Both the position numbers and the translations under genes were made by a program. From Brenneria corticis (GTDB lineage: Bacteria; Pseudomonadota; Gammaproteobacteria; Enterobacterales; Enterobacteriaceae): a stretch of DNA of 64,000 nt. Under the pieces are notes generated by a model, which saw only the letters and a program-made list of their open reading frames with translations, ran no database searches and was not told the DNA's origin. The stretch lies in assembly GCF_003115855.1 (NCBI RefSeq), contig NZ_KZ819081.1:62001-126000 (forward strand), given 5' to 3'. Every line of letters begins with the position of its first letter. Position 1 is the stretch's first letter. This document shows, piece after piece, positions 25,224 to 34,521 of this stretch.

Positions 25224-26219
25224 ATGGTGATTAAAGCCAATTATGAGTCTGATGCCGGAAAACGCAAAGAAATGTCACATAAGGAATTGGGAACAATTCC
25301 CCATATGCCTTTCGAAGAATATTCGGAAAAGCTCAAACACTGCTTCACCATGAAGCGGAAGAACGGAATTCTTGAAGCCCGTCTGCATACCAACGGCGAT
25401 AGCCTGCAATGGGGGGCGCCGGCGCATCAGGCGCTGCACTACTTCTTCGACTGGGCCGGACGAGATCCGGACAACGAAGTCATCATCCTCGGCGGCACCG
25501 GCAAAGACTTTATGAAAGGCATCGGCCGGCTGGATGAGAACGGCAACTGGCTGCCGGCCACCGAGTTCGCCTCCGCGCCGGACGAAGCCTGGAAAATGTA
25601 TGAATATCAGTATTATGACGGCACCAACGACATTGAAGGCCAGGTCTTCGACGTTGAGGTGCCCACCATCGGCGTATGGAACGGCGCCGCCTTCCACACC
25701 GACCTGGTGCTGTTCAGCGATATCACCCTGTGTACCGAGGACGCCTGGACCACCGAGATGCACTTCCGCACCAACATGGTGCCCGGCGACGGCATCCAGA
25801 TCGCCTGGCGCGAGCTGATGGGGCGCAAACGCTACGCCTACGCCGAACTGACCGGCGAAATCATCACCGCCCGCAAGGCTCTGTCCCTCGGCATGGTCAA
25901 CGAAATCTGTACCGATACGGAAGCGACCTACGACCGCGCCTGGGAAATCGCCGAGCTGATTATGCGCACCGGCACCCGCGTGACCCGCCGCATCACCACG
26001 CAGATGCTGCGTAAAGCCTGGAAGGAAGATATCGCCAACGAACTGCGTAGCGCTTTCGCCACCGAAATGTTCGTCACCGCCACCGAGCACTCTCCACACG
26101 AAGCCAACTACTGGACGTGGGCGCACGAAGAGGCCGAGCTGGTCAAGGCCGCCGAGAAGAAAGGCAAGGTTATTCGTCCGCGCATCGGCGGCGGTCAGGA
26201 AGAAGACGAAATCAAGTAA
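25224..26219 (+). CDS. Crotonase-fold beta-diketone hydrolase (6-oxocamphor hydrolase-like)
   Basis: A 331-residue crotonase-superfamily protein whose sequence follows Rhodococcus 6-oxocamphor hydrolase: MPFEEYSEKL near the start, LHTNGDSLQWGAPAH, NEVIILGGTG, and MVPGDGIQIAWRELMG...LTGEIITARKALSLGMVNEI. In that family, hydrolysis of a C-C bond between two carbonyls (retro-Claisen) uses a histidine and aspartate; His180 (in EMHF) and Asp189 (in VPGDG) occupy matching places. It is longer than 6-oxocamphor hydrolase (~257 residues), with an N-terminal lead, an insert around 100-130 and a lysine-rich tail. First gene of the operon; GAAGGAG precedes it. The real substrate is unknown; hydrolysis of a cyclic or linear 1,3-diketone to a keto acid is the inference. 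Confidence 0.8.
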   Translation: MVIKANYESDAGKRKEMSHKELGTIPHMPFEEYSEKLKHCFTMKRKNGILEARLHTNGDSLQWGAPAHQALHYFFDWAGRDPDNEVIILGGTGKDFMKGIGRLDENGNWLPATEFASAPDEAWKMYEYQYYDGTNDIEGQVFDVEVPTIGVWNGAAFHTDLVLFSDITLCTEDAWTTEMHFRTNMVPGDGIQIAWRELMGRKRYAYAELTGEIITARKALSLGMVNEICTDTEATYDRAWEIAELIMRTGTRVTRRITTQMLRKAWKEDIANELRSAFATEMFVTATEHSPHEANYWTWAHEEAELVKAAEKKGKVIRPRIGGGQEEDEIK

Positions 26220-26320
26220 GCGCCGGTCGCCCGCCTGCGGCCGCTACGGCGGCAACGGCGGGTGTGTATTAAGTAACCTTTTGATTTAACAACTATAGAA
26301 GCTGTGAGCGGGGAAAATCC

Positions 26321-27160
26321 ATGAACACAGGCAACGACGTTATTATTTCCGCCGCCCTGACCGGCGCGGTAACGCCAAAAGAGATCAATGAACATATCCC
26401 ACTGACGCCGGAGGAAATCGCCGCCGACGCCTATCGCTGCTGGCAGCAGGGCGCGACCATCGTGCATCTGCATATGCGCGACGACCAGGGGCAGGGCACG
26501 ATGGACTGCGACAAGTTTGCCGAAACCATCCGTCTGCTGCGCGGCTACCGCGACTGCGATGTGATCATCAACTGCACCACCTCCGGCGATCACCGGGCCA
26601 GCGATGCGCAGCGTATGGAACACGTTTCCCGGCTGGAAGGGATTGAAATCGCCTCCTGGGACGCCGGCTCGTTTAACTGGATGCCCGGCGGCGTATTTAT
26701 CAATTCCCCGCAGTTCCTGGGCAAACTGGGCGAAATCCTCACCGAACGGGGGATCAAGCCGGAAGTGGAGATCTTCGACAGCGGGATGCTGGGCGTCGCC
26801 GGCTATTTTGTCGAGCAGGGCAAATTACGCGCTCCGCTGCACTACCAATTCTGTCTCGGCGTACCGGGGGGAATGCCCGCCACGGTGGAGAATCTGAACT
26901 ATCTGGTGGCGCATATTCCCGCCGACGCCACCTGGTCGGCCTTTGGCGTCGGCAAACACCATCTGCCGATTCTGTTCGCCACCCTGGCGCTGGGCGGACA
27001 CGTGCGGGTGGGTCTGGAAGACAACGTCTATTTCAGCAAAGGGGTGAAAGCCACCAATCCACAATTGGTGGAACGCGCGGCGCAGGCCGTTCGCCTGGCG
27101 GGCAAACAGGTGGCGACGCCGGCCGTCGCCAGAAAACTATTGGGGCTGCGTCCTCTGTAG
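26321..27160 (+). CDS. Beta-keto acid cleavage enzyme (BKACE, former DUF849)
   Basis: A 279-residue TIM-barrel of the BKACE family, which performs a CoA-dependent retro-Claisen: a beta-keto acid plus acetyl-CoA gives acetoacetate and a new acyl-CoA. Zn ligands His49 and His51 are visible in IVHLHMRD, and GHVRVGLEDNVY holds the conserved downstream glutamate. Family members include 3-keto-5-aminohexanoate, dehydrocarnitine and triacetate cleavage enzymes; specificity depends on pocket residues I cannot assign by eye. It sits 101 bp after the diketone hydrolase and is followed by thiolase and CoA-transferase genes that would consume acetoacetate. Confidence 0.9.
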   Translation: MNTGNDVIISAALTGAVTPKEINEHIPLTPEEIAADAYRCWQQGATIVHLHMRDDQGQGTMDCDKFAETIRLLRGYRDCDVIINCTTSGDHRASDAQRMEHVSRLEGIEIASWDAGSFNWMPGGVFINSPQFLGKLGEILTERGIKPEVEIFDSGMLGVAGYFVEQGKLRAPLHYQFCLGVPGGMPATVENLNYLVAHIPADATWSAFGVGKHHLPILFATLALGGHVRVGLEDNVYFSKGVKATNPQLVERAAQAVRLAGKQVATPAVARKLLGLRPL

Positions 27161-27194
27161 CGATCCCCTTATACGGTTACATCGGGAAACGATT

Positions 27195-28364
27195 ATGAAA
27201 CAGGCAGTCATTGTGTCGGCGGCGCGTACGCCGATCGGCAGGTGCCGCGGTTCGCTGGCGCCGGTTCCGGCGCATATGCTGGGCGCGCTGGCGGTGAAGG
27301 AAGCGGTACATCGGGCCGGGATCGACCCTGAAAGCATTGATGACGTTATCTTTGCCAATTTAATGAATAATGAAATCAATAACATGGGGCGGATGGTGGC
27401 GCTGGAAGCGGGGCTGCCCATTTCGGTGCCGGGCATCACGCTCGATCGCCAGTGCGCCGCCTCGCTTAACGCGCTGGCCTACGGCGCGATTCAGATTATG
27501 GCCGGCTTTGCCGAGACGGTGGTGGTCGGCGGCGTGGAGAGCGACTCCCGGCGCACCTGGTCGCTGGAGAAAACCGAAACGGCGTATTCGGTGCAGCCGC
27601 CGCGCTTTGTGGATATCCATACCTCGCCGGATCGGCTGGGCAATCCCACCATGGGCATCACCGCGGAAAATATTGCCCGGCGCTATTTGCTGAGCCGCCG
27701 GGAGCTGGACGAATTTTCGCTGCGCAGCCACCGGCTGGCCGCCGCCGCCTGGCAGGAAGGGCGTTTCGACGCCCAGGTGGTGCCGGTTACGCTGCCGGAT
27801 CGCCGCGGGCGGGAGATCGTGGTGCGGCAGGATGAGTCGGTGCGTCCCGACTGTTCGCTGGAGGCACTTTCCGCTCTGCGCCCCAGTTTTTGCCAGGACG
27901 GCATGGTAACCGCCGGCAACAGCTCGCCGATGAGCGACGGCGCCGGCGCGCTGGTGGTGATGGAGCGCTCGCTGGCGGAGGCGCAGGGTCTGGAGATCCT
28001 GGCGGTATTCCGCGGCTATGCCGCCGCCGGCGTGGATCCCAACTTTATGGGGCTGGGGCCGGTGCCGGCGACGGCCAAACTGCTGCGCCAGACCGGCCTG
28101 GCGGTCGAGGACGTTGACCTGTGGGAGCTGAACGAGGCGTTCGCCGCCCAGTCGCTGGCCTGTATCCGCGATATCGGCATGGACCCGCAGCGGGTCAACC
28201 CCAACGGCGGGGCGATCGCGCTCGGGCATCCGCTGGCCGGAAGCGGCGCCATTCTGGCCACTAAAACCGTTTACGACATGCAGCGCCGTCAACTGAACAA
28301 CGCCGTGATTACCTTTTGCGTCGGCGGCGGTCAGGGCGTTGCGGTCCTGCTGACGAGGGAATGA
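27195..28364 (+). CDS. Acetyl-CoA acetyltransferase-type thiolase (1)
   Basis: A 389-residue thiolase with nucleophile Cys87 (DRQCAAS), NEAFAAQ, GGAIALGHPLAGSGA and CVGGGQG motifs. It would cleave acetoacetyl-CoA (or a longer 3-ketoacyl-CoA) with CoA to acetyl-CoA. It differs from the second thiolase of the operon at many positions (for example CAAS against CGS, and GHPLAGSG against GHPIGASG), so the two probably have different chain-length or functional-group preferences. The stop overlaps the first possible start of the next gene. Confidence 0.9.
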   Translation: MKQAVIVSAARTPIGRCRGSLAPVPAHMLGALAVKEAVHRAGIDPESIDDVIFANLMNNEINNMGRMVALEAGLPISVPGITLDRQCAASLNALAYGAIQIMAGFAETVVVGGVESDSRRTWSLEKTETAYSVQPPRFVDIHTSPDRLGNPTMGITAENIARRYLLSRRELDEFSLRSHRLAAAAWQEGRFDAQVVPVTLPDRRGREIVVRQDESVRPDCSLEALSALRPSFCQDGMVTAGNSSPMSDGAGALVVMERSLAEAQGLEILAVFRGYAAAGVDPNFMGLGPVPATAKLLRQTGLAVEDVDLWELNEAFAAQSLACIRDIGMDPQRVNPNGGAIALGHPLAGSGAILATKTVYDMQRRQLNNAVITFCVGGGQGVAVLLTRE

Positions 28365-28366
28365 CG

Positions 28367-29032
28367 ATGTCGGGAAAATTCACTTCAATAGATGAAATCA
28401 CCGCTCTGTTTAAGGACGGGCAAACGCTGATGTGCGGCGGTTTCGCCAACCACGGCGTGCCGAATCGCCTGATTCAGTGCGTGATCGACAGCGGCGCGCG
28501 CCACTTCACCCTGATCTCCAACGATAGCGGCGATGCGGATCTGACCGTGGGCCGGCTGATCCATCACGGGCTGGTGGACAAACTGATCGCCTCGCATATC
28601 GGGCGCAATACCGAAACGGTGGCGCTGGTCGCCGCCGGAAAAATCGAGCTGGAGCTGGTGCCGCAGGGCAGCCTGGCCGAGCGCATGCGCTGCGGCGGTT
28701 CGGGGCTGGGCGGCGTGCTGACCAAAACCGGTATCGGCACCATGGTGGAAGAGGGCAAGCAGTTCGTCGAGGCGGAGGGCGAACGCTATCTGCTGGAAAC
28801 GGCGCTGCGGGCGGATATCGGCCTGGTGCGCGCCCGTACCGCCGATCCGTTGGGAAATCTCACCTATCGCGGCACGATGCGCAATTTCAACCCGCTGGTC
28901 GCCAAGGCCTCCCGCCTGACGCTGGTGGATGCCGATATGCTGGTGGACGTGGGCGAACTCGGCATCGACAGCATCATCACCCCCGGCGCTTACGTAGACA
29001 AGATTCTGACGCTGCAAGGAGAACGCTTATGA
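28367..29032 (+). CDS. 3-oxoacid CoA-transferase subunit A
   Basis: A 221-residue alpha subunit of the family I CoA-transferases (AtoD/ScoA/PcaI type): GQTLMCGGFANHGVPNRLI near the N-terminus and the GLGGVLTKTGIGTMVEEGK region. It pairs with the B subunit to move CoA from a donor such as succinyl- or acetyl-CoA to a 3-oxoacid, probably acetoacetate released by BKACE. The start at 28367 has GAGG at good spacing; ATG at 28361, overlapping the thiolase stop as ATGA, is the alternative and would add two residues. The 3' end overlaps the B subunit start (ATGA). Confidence 0.9.
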   Translation: MSGKFTSIDEITALFKDGQTLMCGGFANHGVPNRLIQCVIDSGARHFTLISNDSGDADLTVGRLIHHGLVDKLIASHIGRNTETVALVAAGKIELELVPQGSLAERMRCGGSGLGGVLTKTGIGTMVEEGKQFVEAEGERYLLETALRADIGLVRARTADPLGNLTYRGTMRNFNPLVAKASRLTLVDADMLVDVGELGIDSIITPGAYVDKILTLQGERL

Positions 29033-29673
29033 ACGCGCGAGATCGGATAGCCCGGCGCGCCGCGGCCTATTTTTCAGCCGGCGACGTCATCAACCTCGGC
29101 ATCGGCATCCCCAGTCTGTGCAGCGACTATGCGCCCGCCGGCGTGATGTTCCACACCGAAAACGGCCTGGTGGGCATGGGGCCGCTGGTGGAGGGCGTGC
29201 TGGCGGTGGAGGGGTTCTCCAACGCCACCGCCCTGCGTTTCGTGCCGGCGCCCGGCGCCAGTACGTTCGACAGCGCCGAATCCTTCGCCCTGGTGCGCTC
29301 CGGCAAACTGGCGGCGACGGTGCTGGGCGGATTGCAGGTGGCGGAGAACGGCGACCTGGCCAACTGGGCGCAGCCCGGCCGCGTATTCGGTATGGGCGGG
29401 GCGATGGATCTGGTCAACGGCGCGCGGAAAGTGATTATCACCATGGAGCTGTGCACCAAAAAAGGAGAGCCGAAGATTGTTAACTCATGCAGCTATCCGC
29501 TGACGGGCAAGGGCTGCGTAAACCATATCGTCACCGAGCAGTGCGTGATTGACGTCACCCACGACGGACTGGTGCTGGTGGAACTGCTGGAAGGGCTGAC
29601 GCCCGAGGATATTCAACGCCAGGTTGAACCTCGGCTGCTGATCGCCGAACGGCTGGCGATGATGCAGGCTTGA
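29029..29673 (+). CDS. 3-oxoacid CoA-transferase subunit B
   Basis: A 214-residue beta subunit of the same CoA-transferase (AtoA/ScoB/PcaJ type). The catalytic glutamate is Glu44 in HTENGLVGMG, which forms the glutamyl-CoA thioester; GIGIPSL and GGAMDLVNGA are further family signatures. Its ATG overlaps the A-subunit stop by four bases, supporting coupled synthesis of the two chains. With BKACE upstream and thiolases either side, it most likely activates acetoacetate to acetoacetyl-CoA. Confidence 0.92.
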   Translation: MNARDRIARRAAAYFSAGDVINLGIGIPSLCSDYAPAGVMFHTENGLVGMGPLVEGVLAVEGFSNATALRFVPAPGASTFDSAESFALVRSGKLAATVLGGLQVAENGDLANWAQPGRVFGMGGAMDLVNGARKVIITMELCTKKGEPKIVNSCSYPLTGKGCVNHIVTEQCVIDVTHDGLVLVELLEGLTPEDIQRQVEPRLLIAERLAMMQA

Positions 29674-29772
29674 CTCATTACTCCCCGTCGGAACGTCGCT
29701 GAACATTCCGACACCACCGTATAACGACGCCGGCGCCGCATTAGCGTCCCGGCATCGTGGGAGCACTATCCT

Positions 29773-31128
29773 ATGACTGGGCAAGAAAATAATATGGCGT
29801 TTAATAAGACCACAAATTGTTCTACCCGGGGCGATGAGCAGCTCGCCGCCGCCAGCAGCAACGGCTTTGGCGCGCGCGGCTGGACCATCATCATCTTACA
29901 GGCGGTCATGTTCTGGATCGCCGCCGGCGCCATAACCCACGGCCTGAACGTGATGCTGCCGGCGCTGTCGCAGACCTACGATCTGGACTACAGCATGCTG
30001 CTGGCGCTGGCGACGCCGGCTTCCTGGGCCTCTATTCCCGCGGGGCCGATATGCGCCTGGCTGTGCGAGAAGAAAGGCGCCAAATTCAACATCATTTTCT
30101 GTCTGCTGGCCTGCGGGCTGTGCTTCGGCCTGCTGGGGTACAGCGGTTCGCTGACGGGGTTCGCGCTGCTGTTCGCCGGCGTCTGTTTCTTCGGCACCGG
30201 TTTTGCCTACGTGGGCGGCACCGCCATCATGACCAGCTGGTTCGTGCGCAAGGCGGGGCTGGCGCTGGGGTGGAGCACGGTGGGGCAGACGTTTTCCAGC
30301 GCGTTTTTCGTTCCCACGCTGGCCGCGCTGTTCGTCTGGCTGGGTATCCGCCATGGCTTCTGGGGCATCTCGACCATGATGTTTATCATGGCGGTGCTGG
30401 TGCTGCTGTTTGTCGCCAATAAACCCGAGGATATCGGCCTGGCCCCGGACAACGAGCGGCTTTCCGTCGCCGAACTGGGCGAGCGTATGCGCGCCCATGA
30501 CGACTATGTCTGCCCGCTCAGCGTCAGGCAGTTGCTGGGGATGCGCGACGTGTGGTTTATGGGCATCGCCACCGGCGCCATCTACATCATGCTGGTGGGC
30601 GTGGTCAGCCAGATTGTGCCCCGGCTGATGGAGATGGGCTATGAGCTGCGTACCGCCATCTTCTATATGTCCGCGTCGGCGCTGTTCGGCACGCTGGGGG
30701 CCTACGGCTGGGGCTGGCTCAACCATCGCCTCGGGGTCAAACGGGCGCTGCTGGTCTACACCGCCTGGTGGATGGTGGCGGTGGTGATCAACCTGTTCGC
30801 TCATCATACCGTTATGCTGTGGGTCTCCCTGCTGATGATCGGCTTCAGCCTGCCGGGCGCCACCAATTTAAGCACCGCGCTGATCGCCACCAAGTTCCCC
30901 CGTCGTCTCTATATTCGCGCCATCGGCATCGTGCACCCGATTCAATCCGTGGTGCGCTGCTTCGCGTTCTCCATTCTGGCCTTCGGCCTGGCGTATCTGG
31001 GCGGCTATACCGGCGCCTACCTGCTGCTGGTGGGCGTGGGCGCCCTGGCGCTGCTGCTGATCTGGCTGACCGACGTGACGCCGGTAGAGGTTGACGCGCC
31101 CGCCGGGCGGGCCGGATCGCCGCGTTGA
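29773..31128 (+). CDS. MFS transporter, organic-acid (OFA/MCT-like) type
   Basis: A 451-residue major facilitator with ~12 membrane helices, preceded by an unusual ~30-residue polar N-terminus. The pattern (WFVRKAGLALGWSTVGQ after helix 4, ANKPEDIGLAPD in the central loop) is that of the oxalate/formate antiporter and monocarboxylate transporter group. It lies inside the catabolic operon between the CoA-transferase and the second thiolase, so it probably imports the substrate, an organic acid or ketone. GGGAG precedes the start at 29773; an internal ATG at 29794 is possible. Confidence 0.85.
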   Translation: MTGQENNMAFNKTTNCSTRGDEQLAAASSNGFGARGWTIIILQAVMFWIAAGAITHGLNVMLPALSQTYDLDYSMLLALATPASWASIPAGPICAWLCEKKGAKFNIIFCLLACGLCFGLLGYSGSLTGFALLFAGVCFFGTGFAYVGGTAIMTSWFVRKAGLALGWSTVGQTFSSAFFVPTLAALFVWLGIRHGFWGISTMMFIMAVLVLLFVANKPEDIGLAPDNERLSVAELGERMRAHDDYVCPLSVRQLLGMRDVWFMGIATGAIYIMLVGVVSQIVPRLMEMGYELRTAIFYMSASALFGTLGAYGWGWLNHRLGVKRALLVYTAWWMVAVVINLFAHHTVMLWVSLLMIGFSLPGATNLSTALIATKFPRRLYIRAIGIVHPIQSVVRCFAFSILAFGLAYLGGYTGAYLLLVGVGALALLLIWLTDVTPVEVDAPAGRAGSPR

Positions 31129-31189
31129 TAAGGGCGTTCCCGGCGATAAGGAATAAACCAGGTTTTATTTTCGCTTACAAGAGGCATTT

Positions 31190-32368
31190 ATGACATCACT
31201 TGTTATTGCCAGTGCGGCGCGTACGGCCATCGGCAAATTCGGCGGCAGCCTGAGCGCCTTTACCGCGCCGCAGCTGGGCGCGCTGGTTATGGATGCGGCG
31301 GTTCGCCGGGCGGGTCTCGGACCGGCGGCGGTCGACGAGGTGATTTTCGGCAACGTGCTTCAGGCGGGGCTGGGACAGAATCCCGCCCGCCAGGCGCTAT
31401 TGCAGGCCGGCCTGCCGGACACCACGCCGGCGACCAGCATCAATATGGTGTGCGGCTCCGGCCTGCAAAGCGTGATTTTCGCGGCGCAAAGCATTGCCGC
31501 CGGCAATGCGGACGTGGTGCTGGCCGGCGGTATGGAAAACATGTCGGCGGCGCCCTACCTGCTTAATCAGGCCCGTTGGGGATACCGCATGGGCGACCAG
31601 ACGGTAACCGACAGTATGGTCAACGACGGTCTGTTCTGCGCCGTCAACCGTTACCACATGGGGGTTACGGCGGAAAATGTCGCGCAACGCTACCATATCA
31701 GCCGTCAGGAGCAGGACGAGGTGGCGCTGCTTTCCCAGCAGCGGGCGGCGGCGGCGATCGAGCGCGGCGCGTTTCGCCAGGAAATCATCCCGGTAACGCT
31801 GAAAAGCAAAAAGGGCGACACGCTGTTTGCGGTTGACGAGCACCCGCGGGAGGGTACCTCGGCGGAAAGCCTGGGCAAACTGGCGCCGGCCTTTAATCCC
31901 GCCGGTTCGGTAACGGCCGGCAATGCGTCGGGGATTAACGACGGCGCGGCCGCGCTGGTGGTAATGAGCGAGAGCTGGGCGAAACAGCACGGCATTCAGC
32001 CTCTGGCGCGCATTCGCGGTTATGCCACCAGCGGCGTCGAACCGGCGGTGATGGGCATCGGTCCGGTGCCGGCAACCCGGCAGGCGTTGAGCCGGGCCGG
32101 ACTCACGATAGCGGATATCGACCTGGTGGAAGCCAACGAAGCTTTCGCCGCCCAGTTTGTCGCCGTCGGCCGTGAACTGAAACTGGACATGGATAAAACC
32201 AATATCAACGGCGGCGCCATTGCTCTGGGGCACCCCATCGGCGCATCCGGCGCGCGGATCCTGGTAACGCTGCTGCATGCGCTGGCGGACAGGGACAAAA
32301 CGCTGGGGCTGGCGACGCTCTGCGTCGGCGGCGGGCAGGGCGTGGCGGTGATAGTGGAGCGTATATAG
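31190..32368 (+). CDS. Acetyl-CoA acetyltransferase (thiolase 2)
   Basis: A 392-residue biosynthetic/degradative thiolase of the AtoB/PhaA type with nucleophile Cys88 (NMVCGSG), NEAFAAQF, GGAIALGHPIGASGA and CVGGGQGVA. AAGAGG precedes the start. It follows the MFS gene by 61 bases and probably performs the final cleavage of acetoacetyl-CoA into two acetyl-CoA. It is the more canonical of the two thiolases of the operon. Confidence 0.93.
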   Translation: MTSLVIASAARTAIGKFGGSLSAFTAPQLGALVMDAAVRRAGLGPAAVDEVIFGNVLQAGLGQNPARQALLQAGLPDTTPATSINMVCGSGLQSVIFAAQSIAAGNADVVLAGGMENMSAAPYLLNQARWGYRMGDQTVTDSMVNDGLFCAVNRYHMGVTAENVAQRYHISRQEQDEVALLSQQRAAAAIERGAFRQEIIPVTLKSKKGDTLFAVDEHPREGTSAESLGKLAPAFNPAGSVTAGNASGINDGAAALVVMSESWAKQHGIQPLARIRGYATSGVEPAVMGIGPVPATRQALSRAGLTIADIDLVEANEAFAAQFVAVGRELKLDMDKTNINGGAIALGHPIGASGARILVTLLHALADRDKTLGLATLCVGGGQGVAVIVERI

Positions 32369-32402
32369 CATATATCGGCGCAGGGCATACCCCAATTGGC
32401 TC

Positions 32403-32498
32403 CTCCCCCTGACAAGGGGGAGGCTGGGAGGGGGGAGCGGCAGGCATCATCCGCGCTGTGATTCACCCCACCCCGGCCCTCCCCTTCGCAGGGGAGGG
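32403..32498. repeat. Paired GC-rich stem-loops after thiolase 2
   Basis: Two strong hairpins: CTCCCCC-tgacaa-GGGGGAG at 32403-32422 and CCCTCCCC-ttcgca-GGGGAGGG at 32477-32498, with homopurine/homopyrimidine stretches between. This is the arrangement of enterobacterial REP/BIME-type elements in 3' regions. It separates the thiolase from the exported reductase and may dampen read-through or stabilise the upstream mRNA; no T run follows either stem. Confidence 0.6.
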
Positions 32499-32578
32499 AG
32501 TCTGGCCGGGCGGGGTCATTAATGGCAAAGCGCATAACTTTGTCGGCAGTTTGAATATAACTCTATAAAGGTGAAATT

Positions 32579-34501
32579 ATGATAACGAAAAATAGAGGAC
32601 GCACCTATAAACGGCGGCTCGCCATGATGTTGCTGGCGTGCGGTATGTTGGGCGCATCGGCCCATGCCGCGATTACAGCCGGCCAGTACAGCGCCACGGA
32701 AAAGGGCAACGAAGGGATAGTCGGCGTGACGGTCACCATTGATGCCGCGGGGGTTATCAAGGATATCGCGGTGGATGCCAGCAAGGAAACGCCGGAGCTG
32801 GGCGGCAAGGCCGGTCCGGAAGTGGGGCGGGCGATTGTCGAGCATCAGAGCCTGAATGTGGACGGCGTGACCGGCGCGACCATGACCAGCAACGCGGTGA
32901 AGAAGGCGGTCTCCGCGGCGCTGAGTCAGGCGGGCGCGGACGTGGCGCGCTACCAGGGCAAGGTGGCGAAACAGGGGCAGGATGAGGAAACCAGCGTCGA
33001 CGTGGTGGTGGTGGGCGGCGGCGTTTCCGGCACCGCGGCCGCGCTGGCCGCGGCGGAAAAAGGCGCCAAGGTGCTGGTGATAGAGAAAATGCCGGTGCTG
33101 GGCGGCGCGGGGCGCATGGCCAGCGGTTTTACCGCGGTAGAGTCGTCGCTGCAGAAAGCGAAGGGCATGAAGTACACCGCCGCCGAGCTGACCCAGCGGC
33201 TGCTGGAATATAACCAGTATCTCTCCAACGGCCCGTTGACCAAAAGGATCGTCGATAAATCGGCGTCGACGGTTGACTGGATGATCAAACACGGCGTGGA
33301 GCTGGACATCGTGGAGACCACGCGCGACGCCAAGCAGAGCTCGGTACAGCAGGCGCACCTGGAAGATCCGATTAAATCGGACGTATATCACCGCATTAAA
33401 AACGGCGGCGAAGCGGCTTATAAGACGCTGTACGACGAATTCGCCAAGCTGGGCGGCAAAGTGCTGACCAAAACCGTCGGCAAATCGCTGCTTCAGGATG
33501 ATAAAGGCAAAGTGACCGGGCTGATCGCGGAAAAAGCGGACGGCGGTCAATTAACCGTACACGCCAAGGCGGTGATTCTGGCCAGCGGCGGCTTCGGCGC
33601 TAACAAAAAGATGCTGGATGACGCGATGCTGACGGAGAATATTTTCCCGCTGGCATGGCCCAATATGGGCGAGGGGCTGGAAATGGCCTGGAAGGCCGGC
33701 GGCGCGAAATGGGATATGCAGTCCGCCCTGATCCACGCCGCCCAGTTGGTGGACATCGAGCCTTCGGAAGGGGCGCATCACGGCGGCGGCGACGCGGCGG
33801 CGCTGGACAGCCCGCTGATCTGGCTGCTGAAATCGCCGCTGCTGTGGGTGGACGTGGTCGGTGAACGCTTTGCGGACGAGGGCCATATCTACGATACCGC
33901 CTTCTGGGCCAACGTCGCCTACTCCGTCGGCGGCCATTATTACATTATCGTCGATACGCCGACGTTGAAATCCTTCACCAAAAACGCCATGCCGTTCCCG
34001 CTGTCGGGAGCCGGTCCGGCCAACCCGCCCAAACCCGGCGACTTCGTCGCGCTGGCGGATGCGGGCACCAGAGGCGGAACCAGCAAGTCGATCGTCAAGG
34101 GCAAGGACATCGCCGAACTGGCGTCGCGCATGGGGATCGCCCCCGAGAGTCTGAAAGCCACCGTCGACCGCTATAACGGCAACGTGAAGGCCAAACAGGA
34201 TAAGGATTTCGGCAAAAAGGCGGAATATCTGGCGTACGGCGTCGAAAAAGGGCCTTTCTATGCCTTTAAAGCGGTGGTGGTCAGCCTGAGCTCCCTGGGC
34301 GGCGTGCGGGTGAATTCCGACCTGCAGGTCACCAATGCGGATCTTCAGCCCATTGCCGGTCTGTATGCGGTGGGGAACAATGCGGCCGGCTTTTACAGCG
34401 TACCGGGCTATCCGCCTTATCAGGGATTGGCGAACGGCTTTGCGCTGAACTCCGGGCGTATCGCCGGCGAGCACGCGGCGCAATCTGTTCTGAAAAAGTA
34501 G
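32579..34501 (+). CDS. Exported FMN/FAD fumarate-reductase-like flavoprotein (UrdA-like)
   Basis: A 640-residue exported flavoenzyme. A signal peptide ends near AHA30. Residues ~32-120 are an FMN-binding domain with DGVTGATMTS, the motif whose threonine (Thr101) is flavinylated by ApbE in NqrC/RnfG and UrdA. Residues ~140-640 are a fumarate reductase/succinate dehydrogenase-type FAD domain: VVVVGGGVSGTAAALAA, EKMPVLGGAGRMASG, ASGGFGANKKML and a C-terminal GLYAVGNNAAGFYSVPGYPPYQG. No CXXCH heme sites are present. Relatives such as urocanate reductase reduce an activated C=C bond in the periplasm. Its place next to the diketone operon suggests it reduces an unsaturated precursor or uses it as electron acceptor, which is inference. 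Confidence 0.85.
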   Translation: MITKNRGRTYKRRLAMMLLACGMLGASAHAAITAGQYSATEKGNEGIVGVTVTIDAAGVIKDIAVDASKETPELGGKAGPEVGRAIVEHQSLNVDGVTGATMTSNAVKKAVSAALSQAGADVARYQGKVAKQGQDEETSVDVVVVGGGVSGTAAALAAAEKGAKVLVIEKMPVLGGAGRMASGFTAVESSLQKAKGMKYTAAELTQRLLEYNQYLSNGPLTKRIVDKSASTVDWMIKHGVELDIVETTRDAKQSSVQQAHLEDPIKSDVYHRIKNGGEAAYKTLYDEFAKLGGKVLTKTVGKSLLQDDKGKVTGLIAEKADGGQLTVHAKAVILASGGFGANKKMLDDAMLTENIFPLAWPNMGEGLEMAWKAGGAKWDMQSALIHAAQLVDIEPSEGAHHGGGDAAALDSPLIWLLKSPLLWVDVVGERFADEGHIYDTAFWANVAYSVGGHYYIIVDTPTLKSFTKNAMPFPLSGAGPANPPKPGDFVALADAGTRGGTSKSIVKGKDIAELASRMGIAPESLKATVDRYNGNVKAKQDKDFGKKAEYLAYGVEKGPFYAFKAVVVSLSSLGGVRVNSDLQVTNADLQPIAGLYAVGNNAAGFYSVPGYPPYQGLANGFALNSGRIAGEHAAQSVLKK

Positions 34502-34521
34502 CCCTATTATTTCTATAACTT

